Notes under the pieces: generated by a model
The model's database searches: none
What the model saw: the letters and a program-made list of their open reading frames with translations, nothing else
What the model was told of the DNA's origin: nothing
Translations under genes and position numbers: made by a program
Assembly: GCF_005222755.1 (NCBI RefSeq)
Contig: NZ_STGD01000001.1
Coordinates: forward strand, 554,994 to 618,993
Source: Roseomonas sp. HF4
GTDB lineage: Bacteria; Pseudomonadota; Alphaproteobacteria; Acetobacterales; Acetobacteraceae
Length of the DNA: 64,000 nt
Reading direction: 5' to 3'
Part shown: positions 59,761 through 64,000 of the stretch, piece by piece
Layout of the letters: each line of letters opens with the position of its first letter
Numbering within the stretch: position 1 is the first letter of the stretch

Positions 59761-60837
59761 ATGGATGTCGGCCTGTTCTGCCTGATGGGCTACCGCACCC
59801 GCGGCACGCCGACGGCGGCGATCTACGACGACGCCGTGGCGCAGGTGAAGGCCGCCGAGCAGGCCGGCTTCGCCATCGCCTGGTTCGCCGAGCACCATTT
59901 CTCCAACTACTGCGTCTGCCCGTCACCGCTCACGATGGTCGCGCACATGGCGGCGCACACCTCGCGCATCCGGCTCGGCTCCGGGGTGGTGATCGTGCCG
60001 CTGTATCACCCCTCCCGCCTGATCGCGGAGGTGGGGATGGTCGATTCGCTGGCGCATGGGCGGCTCGTGCTCGGCATCGGCAGCGGCTACCAGCCCTACG
60101 AGTTCGAGCGCTTCGGCCAGGACCTGCAGGAGGCGCCGGCCCGGCTTCTGGAAGTCATGGCCATGATGGAGAAGGCCTTCGCCGCCGAGACCTTCGCCCA
60201 CGACGGCGCGCACTACGCCATGCCGCCCGCGCACATCGCGCCGCGGCCCGTGCGCGGCATGCCCGACATCTACGTCGCCGGCGACAACCCCGACCTGCAC
60301 CGCTACGCGGCCGAGCGGGACTGCGTGGTCATGGTGACGCCGCGCCACTTCACCCCCGCCATGCTCGCCGCCGCCCGCGCCCGCTTCGAAGGCACCCGCG
60401 CCCGCGCCGGCAAGCCGCCCGAGACGCTGCGCTTCGGCGCCATGCGCCCGTTCTGCGTCACGAGCGACCGGCAGGAAGCCGCGCGCTTCCTCGAGAACGC
60501 CCGCTGGCAGATCCGCCTCTCGCAATCCCTCCGGCGGCGGGAACAGGAGATGGACGGCGGCATGATCGTCGAGAAGCCCTGGGAGGGCGAGCCGACCCTG
60601 GAGGAAATGGCCGCCCACATGCTGGTCGGCGACGCCGCCACCGTCGCCGCCCGCATGGCCGCCGAGATCCGCGCCGCCAGCCCCTGCCACTACCTGCTGC
60701 AGGCGCAACTCGGCGACATGCCGCCGGGCACCGCGCTCCGCTCCATCGCCGCCTGGCAGGCCGAGGTCAGGCCGATCCTGGAACGGGAATTCGGCCCGCT
60801 CGACCGAATCGGGACGCCCGCGGCCGCAGCGGCCTGA
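59761..60837 (+). CDS. LLM flavin-dependent oxidoreductase (bacterial luciferase type)
   Basis: This 358-residue TIM-barrel enzyme begins MDVGLFCLMGYRTRG. It has the luciferase-like FAIAWFAEHHFSNYCVCPSP, LGSGVVIVPLYHPSRLIAEVGMVD, and GRLVLGIGSGYQPYEFERFG. It probably uses FMNH2 and oxygen on an unknown substrate. AAGGAGA precedes the start. It has diverged strongly from the LLM enzyme at 56063. Confidence 0.87.
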   Translation: MDVGLFCLMGYRTRGTPTAAIYDDAVAQVKAAEQAGFAIAWFAEHHFSNYCVCPSPLTMVAHMAAHTSRIRLGSGVVIVPLYHPSRLIAEVGMVDSLAHGRLVLGIGSGYQPYEFERFGQDLQEAPARLLEVMAMMEKAFAAETFAHDGAHYAMPPAHIAPRPVRGMPDIYVAGDNPDLHRYAAERDCVVMVTPRHFTPAMLAAARARFEGTRARAGKPPETLRFGAMRPFCVTSDRQEAARFLENARWQIRLSQSLRRREQEMDGGMIVEKPWEGEPTLEEMAAHMLVGDAATVAARMAAEIRAASPCHYLLQAQLGDMPPGTALRSIAAWQAEVRPILEREFGPLDRIGTPAAAAA

Positions 60838-60888
60838 CGGCGCCGCGCCGCTTGACCGCGCCGGGGCGGATTTGCCACTGATTGCGGC

Positions 60889-61173
60889 GTGGGGATCCTG
60901 GTCAGCGTCCGCGGCGGGGATGACGACACGCTCTGGGCCGTCGTGGCGACGGTGGGGCGGAAGTCCCTCGTGGCCGAGGTGTTCCGATCCCGCGACCAGG
61001 CGCTGCGCGACAGCGCCTGGCGGGACCAGCAGGTGAAGGCCTACGCCGACTGGCTGGTCCGCGCCCAGCAACCCATCCCGAACTATTCGGTGGCCCCCAT
61101 CCGGCGGTCGGACCTGCCGCGCAAATGGTCGCCGCTGCCCGCGCTCGGCTTCCTGCGCGGGCAGACGATCTGA
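60889..61173 (+). CDS. Hypothetical 94-residue protein
   Basis: It begins at a GTG 51 bases after the LLM gene and has MGILVSVRGGDDDTLWAVVA. A charged middle follows (REDxA-type helix SRDQALRDSAWRDQQVKAYADWLVRAQQ) with no signal or membrane segment. Third codon positions are GC-biased, supporting coding. No family is recognised; it may be cotranscribed with the LLM gene. Confidence 0.55.
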   Translation: MGILVSVRGGDDDTLWAVVATVGRKSLVAEVFRSRDQALRDSAWRDQQVKAYADWLVRAQQPIPNYSVAPIRRSDLPRKWSPLPALGFLRGQTI

Positions 61174-61187
61174 CACCCGGCCCACGA

Positions 61188-61294
61188 AGCACCGACCTGC
61201 GGCCCGAAGGGCCCGGGCCGCGACTGCGGCCCGCCGGTTGTCCGGCGAAGCCAAGCGCCGCGTCCGCGGCCCGCCCGGCGCCTGAGGGGCACGA
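61188..61294 (-). repeat. Dispersed intergenic repeat, copy E
   Basis: Read on the minus strand, this matches copy D at 19196-19338 block by block (cgtgcccctca, gcgccgggcgggccgc, cttggcttcg, gccggacaaccggcgg, cccttcgggccgcaggtcgg), lacking about 27 bases in the centre. It lies between two convergent genes (stops at 61173 and 61310). Confidence 0.7.
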
Positions 61295-61309
61295 AAGAGG
61301 CGCGCCGCG

Positions 61310-61912
61310 TCAGGCCGGCGCGGCCATCGCCCGCATGAAGCTCTCGCGGAACCGGATCGGGTCGCGATCCGTCTGCGTCCGCCCCGGCTCCCCGTCGATC
61401 TTCACGCCGATCACATGCGGCCCGTCGGTCCCGAGCGCCTTGGCCACCAGCGCATCGTACTCCGCCTCGTCCGCCGCCCAGGCGGCCGAGGCGATGCCCG
61501 AGGCGCGCGCGATCGCCACGATGTCGGTGCCCGAGGTCCGGGCCGGCGTCCCCTGCCCGCCCGTGATCTGGTAGATGCCGTTGTCCCACACGATGACGCA
61601 GAGGTTCCGCACCCCCTGCGCCGCGATGGTGGAGAGACACCCGAGCTGCATCAGCAACGACCCGTCCCCCTCCAGCGCGAAGACGCGCCGCCTGGGCTGC
61701 GCGAGCGCCACGCCCATCGCGATCGGCGCGGCAAGGCCCATGCTGCCCAGCATGTAGAAATTCTCGGCCCGCGACTTGTCGGCGCCCCAGAGGTCCCAGT
61801 TCGAATTGCCGATGCCGCCGATCACGGCTTCCCGATTCTTCAGTCCCGCGACCAGGCGCTTCGTCAGCGCCGCACGGTTCATCACATGCAGGTTGTCGGT
61901 CGTGTCGGTCAC
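61310..61912 (-). CDS. comE: Sulfopyruvate decarboxylase-like, beta (TPP-binding) subunit
   Basis: This 200-residue subunit starts at a GTG overlapping the alpha stop (GTGA). It carries the TPP pyrophosphate motif GDGSLLMQLGCL...VWDNG (GDGS 82-85, Asn111), plus MLGSMGLAAPIAMGVALA. With the alpha chain it makes a two-subunit 2-oxo acid decarboxylase. Sulfopyruvate and phosphonopyruvate are the known substrates of relatives. Confidence 0.82.
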   Translation of the reverse strand: MTDTTDNLHVMNRAALTKRLVAGLKNREAVIGGIGNSNWDLWGADKSRAENFYMLGSMGLAAPIAMGVALAQPRRRVFALEGDGSLLMQLGCLSTIAAQGVRNLCVIVWDNGIYQITGGQGTPARTSGTDIVAIARASGIASAAWAADEAEYDALVAKALGTDGPHVIGVKIDGEPGRTQTDRDPIRFRESFMRAMAAPA

Positions 61913-62436
61913 TTGCGGCCTCCGCTCAACAGCGGGGAAATGATGAGGCAGGCGGGCCACTTCGTGGCGAAGGCCTGGCGGATGGTGCGGTCGGCCATGA
62001 AGGCGGCCTCGTCCAGCCGCGTGATGGTGTGATGCTCGATGCCCATGCTGTCCAGGATCGGCCGCATGGTGCGGCAGACGATCGCCTGGCCGGGGTTGAA
62101 TTCCCCCATCGTGCCGCGCTCGCTGACCACCATCACCACCGGCACCTGGAACGCGACGGGCAACGAAGCCAGCACGTTCGGCAGCGTCGCGAAGCCCGAG
62201 GTCTGCATCAGCACGACACCGCGCATCCCGGCCATGGTGGCGCCGGTCACGATGCCGACGGCCTCCTCCTCCCGCACGCAGGGGAAGGTGGTGAAGAACG
62301 GGTCGGCGTGACAGCCCTCGATCAACGGCCTGAGGACATTGTCGGGGACATAGGTCACCAGGCGGACATCATTGTCCTTGAAGGCCTGGCGGAGGATGGC
62401 GTGCCAGGTGGCAGGCGCGCCCTCGGCGCTGGTCAT
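61909..62436 (-). CDS. comD: Sulfopyruvate decarboxylase-like, alpha (PYR) subunit
   Basis: This 175-residue subunit has the pyrimidine-domain glutamate in CVREEEAVGIVTGATMAG and QTSGFATLPNVLASL. MVVSERGTMGEFNPGQ follows. The Glu activates TPP bound by the partner. The ATG at 62436 is chosen over an extension into the upstream hairpin region. Cotranslation with the beta chain is expected from the 4-base overlap. Confidence 0.82.
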   Translation of the reverse strand: MTSAEGAPATWHAILRQAFKDNDVRLVTYVPDNVLRPLIEGCHADPFFTTFPCVREEEAVGIVTGATMAGMRGVVLMQTSGFATLPNVLASLPVAFQVPVVMVVSERGTMGEFNPGQAIVCRTMRPILDSMGIEHHTITRLDEAAFMADRTIRQAFATKWPACLIISPLLSGGRK

Positions 62437-62530
62437 GGATGAGGCGTCCTCGCGTGTGGTGGGGGGAGGTATCGCATTGCGGGGTGGGGGCGCCAAGGCG
62501 GGGGGTGTGTCTCGCGCGGCGGTGGCCTGG

Positions 62531-62574
62531 CAGGGGCGCCGCCCCTGCACCCCGGCAGGAAACTCAGTTTCCTG
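62531..62574. repeat. Two perfect hairpins upstream of the comDE-like pair
   Basis: CAGGGGC-gcc-GCCCCTG (62531-62547) is followed 8 bases later by CAGGAAACT-c-AGTTTCCTG (62556-62574). They lie in the 223-bp divergent spacer between the decarboxylase genes and the broken hydrolase gene. Paired hairpins of this kind are likely part of a repetitive intergenic element. Confidence 0.5.
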
Positions 62575-62659
62575 CACCTTCGGTCATGGTGCAGTCTGTC
62601 CGGCGGATTGGAATTTCCCGGAAGCAGGGCAACGTTTCCGTCACCGAAAAGGATGCGTG

Positions 62660-63044
62660 ATGCCAACGTTGACCATCGACGGCACCCCGATCGCATACGC
62701 CGAAGCCGGTTCCGGCAAGCCGCTGCTGATGGTGCATGGCACGCTTGGCGACCAGCGCTCCTGGGCCGCGCAGATGGCCGCCTTCGGCGCGGCGCATCAC
62801 GCCATCGCCGTCAGCCTGCGCCATTGCTGGCCAGGGGAGTGGACTGACGGCGGCGACTTCACGATCGCGCGCCACACCGCCGACGTGGCCGGCTTCATCA
62901 CGGCGTTGGGCGAAGGGCCGGTGCGGTTGCTGGGCCATTCGCGCGGCGGGCACCTTCCGCGTGGCGCAACATCACCCGGAACTGATTTCCGATCTGGTGC
63001 TGATGGAACCCGGCGGCGAACTCGACGCCACACTCGGCGGCACG
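62660..63044 (+). pseudogene. Alpha/beta hydrolase gene, frameshifted and cut by an IS element
   Basis: From the ATG the frame reads MPTLTIDGTPIAYAEAGSGK, an oxyanion MVHGTLGDQRSW and a nucleophile elbow GHSRGG. Right after GHSRGG (about 62950) homology jumps to another frame, continuing FRVAQHHPELISDLVLMEPG and ELDATLGG. This implies a net loss of 3n+2 bases. The gene is then interrupted near 63045 by the left end of an IS256-type element, so the Asp and His of the triad are missing. It is non-functional here, unless the frameshift is a sequencing error. Confidence 0.75.
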
Positions 63045-64000
63045 GGGACTGTCAGGAATTCCGTGTGTGGCCGGTCATGATGGGAAAGAAGGAGCTCCCC
63101 CATGGCCCGACGGAAAGAGTTGATCATCCCTGACGCGATCCTGGACCAGTTGCTGTCTGGGTCGGAAGCGAGCGCTGCCTTTGATCAAGGCGGCCTGCTG
63201 GATCAGCTGAAGAAAGCGCTGGCGGAGCGGGCGCTGAACGCCGAGATGGACCATCACCTGGCGGGCGACGGCGGTGCCGGCAACAGCCGCAACGGCTACG
63301 GCCGCAAGAGCGTGGTGACCGACACCGGGCGGATGGCGCTGGAGGTGCCGAGGGACCGGCAGGCGAGCTTCGATCCGCTGCTGATCGCGAAGTACCAGCG
63401 GCGCTTCCCTGGCTTCGACGACAAGATCATCTCGATGTACGCGCGGGGGATGAGCACGCGCGAGATCGCGGGCCACCTGCTGGATCTGTACGGCGTCGAG
63501 GTCTCGCCCGACCTGATCAGCACGGTCACCGATGCCGTTTTGGACGAGATCGCCGCCTGGCAGGCGCGGCCGCTGGAGCCGGTCTACCCCTTGGTGTTCT
63601 TCGATGCGCTGCGGGTGAAGATCCGTGATGAAGGCCTGGTCCGCAACAAGGCGGTGCACATTGCGCTCGGCGTGCGGGCGGACGGAACCAAGGAAATCCT
63701 TGGCCTTTGGCTCGAGCAGAACGAGGGTGCGAAGTTCTGGCTGCGGGTGATGAACGAGCTGCGCAACCGCGGCGTCGAGGACATCCTGCTGGCCGTGGTC
63801 GACGGCCTGAAGGGTTTTCCCGAGGCGATCGTGGCGGTGTTCCCCGAAGCGACGGTGCAGACCTGCATCGTGCACCTGCTGCGCCACAGCCTGGATTTCG
63901 TCTCCTGGAAGGACCGCAAGCCGGTGGCCGCGGCCTTGAAGGACATCTACCGGGCCGTGGATCCCGCCGCGGCCGAGGCCGCCCTGGCGGCGTTCGAGGC
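63045..64000 (+). mobile_element. IS256-family insertion sequence, left end, right end outside the window
   Basis: The left terminus GGGACTGTCAGGAATTCCGT matches the terminal inverted repeat typical of IS256-family elements and abuts the broken hydrolase reading frame. The transposase starts 57 bases inside. The right inverted repeat and target duplication lie beyond 64000. Confidence 0.8.
63102..64000 (+). CDS. IS256-family transposase, 3' partial
   Basis: The visible 299 residues begin MARRKELIIPDAILDQLLSG. They carry GNSRNGYGRKSVVTDTG, the zinc-free N-terminal domain, and two DDE acidic residues: D168 in VFFDALRV and D234 in AVVDGLKGFP. TCIVHLLRHSLDFVSWKDRK follows, and the catalytic Glu would lie past the window. 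GAAGGAG precedes the ATG. The copy looks intact so far and could be active. Confidence 0.9.
   Translation, partial: MARRKELIIPDAILDQLLSGSEASAAFDQGGLLDQLKKALAERALNAEMDHHLAGDGGAGNSRNGYGRKSVVTDTGRMALEVPRDRQASFDPLLIAKYQRRFPGFDDKIISMYARGMSTREIAGHLLDLYGVEVSPDLISTVTDAVLDEIAAWQARPLEPVYPLVFFDALRVKIRDEGLVRNKAVHIALGVRADGTKEILGLWLEQNEGAKFWLRVMNELRNRGVEDILLAVVDGLKGFPEAIVAVFPEATVQTCIVHLLRHSLDFVSWKDRKPVAAALKDIYRAVDPAAAEAALAAFE

Noticed and set aside
62433..62696. 87-codon minus-strand frame upstream of the comD-like gene
   Set aside because: It runs through the paired hairpins, is Pro/Arg-rich low-complexity, and has no ribosome-binding site.
1..64000. tRNA, rRNA, riboswitch or phage attachment sites
   Set aside because: I saw no cloverleaf with a T-loop GTTCGANTC pattern, no rRNA core sequence and no recognisable riboswitch core. 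The cloverleaf-like repeats at 27455, 54869 and 57421 lack tRNA features.

Overview
The window is very GC-rich, with GC-dominated third codon positions, and densely packed with short ATGA/GTGA overlaps between cotranscribed genes. The gene set (cbb3 oxidase with complete assembly genes, TRAP and orphan Bug-type solute receptors, HWE histidine kinase, a GTTC-N7-GTTC SOS box, an FNR/FixK box, giant RTX proteins) points to an aerobic to microaerobic alphaproteobacterium, most likely an Acetobacteraceae/Roseomonas-type soil or water organism. That placement is inferred from content; no rRNA or housekeeping marker is present.

Layout. 1-2 kb: the end of a heavy-metal P-type ATPase carrying a hemerythrin-like tail, two tandem Lin0512 genes, and a hairpin-rich non-coding stretch. 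2-6 kb: a three-gene operon (beta-propeller, NodB-like deacetylase, sterol desaturase-like protein), then msrB and msrA. 6-10.4 kb: a 1451-residue RTX protein. 10.5-13.5 kb: modABC plus a short ModE-type regulator, preceded by a perfect molybdate-box palindrome. 13.5-15.4 kb: an MBL hydrolase overlapping a serine hydrolase. 15.5-18.7 kb: a TRAP transporter and a YdhR-like protein. 18.7-21.4 kb: gluconate/6-phosphogluconate genes with a second serine hydrolase. 21.6-26.3 kb: a FrnE-like oxidoreductase, a 57-residue SOS-box microprotein, an exported protein made of 23-residue repeats, and a 939-residue repeat protein. 26.3-31.6 kb: acyl-CoA dehydrogenase, fused indolepyruvate oxidoreductase and a divergent Lrp regulator. 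31.7-41.4 kb: the ccoNOQP-GHIS cluster driven from an FNR box, with a divergent DUF2189 protein and a SafE-like membrane protein. 41.5-44.7 kb: pdxA-pdxJ, dienelactone hydrolase, GST. 44.9-48.8 kb: orphan solute receptors and an O-methyltransferase. 48.9-54.9 kb: carboxyltransferase, lipoprotein, HWE kinase, UDP-glucuronate decarboxylase. 55-61.2 kb: nitroreductase, two luciferase-like flavoproteins, a third Bug receptor, thioesterase. 61.3-64 kb: a two-subunit sulfopyruvate decarboxylase-like enzyme and an alpha/beta hydrolase gene destroyed by a frameshift and an IS256-family insertion that runs off the window.

The main functional units are energy metabolism at low oxygen (cco genes, FNR-type control), molybdate uptake with its own regulator, and uptake/catabolism of organic acids, amino-acid-derived keto acids and sugar acids. 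Sulfur-methionine repair (MsrA/B) and large calcium-binding surface proteins add a stress and envelope theme.

The most unusual DNA features are non-coding. One is a family of about 125-bp three-hairpin (cloverleaf) elements present three times, in both orientations, each abutting a stop codon. A second intergenic repeat family is present twice in opposite orientations 42 kb apart. The strongest candidate for an undescribed gene is the SOS-box-controlled 57-residue membrane microprotein at 22290-22463.
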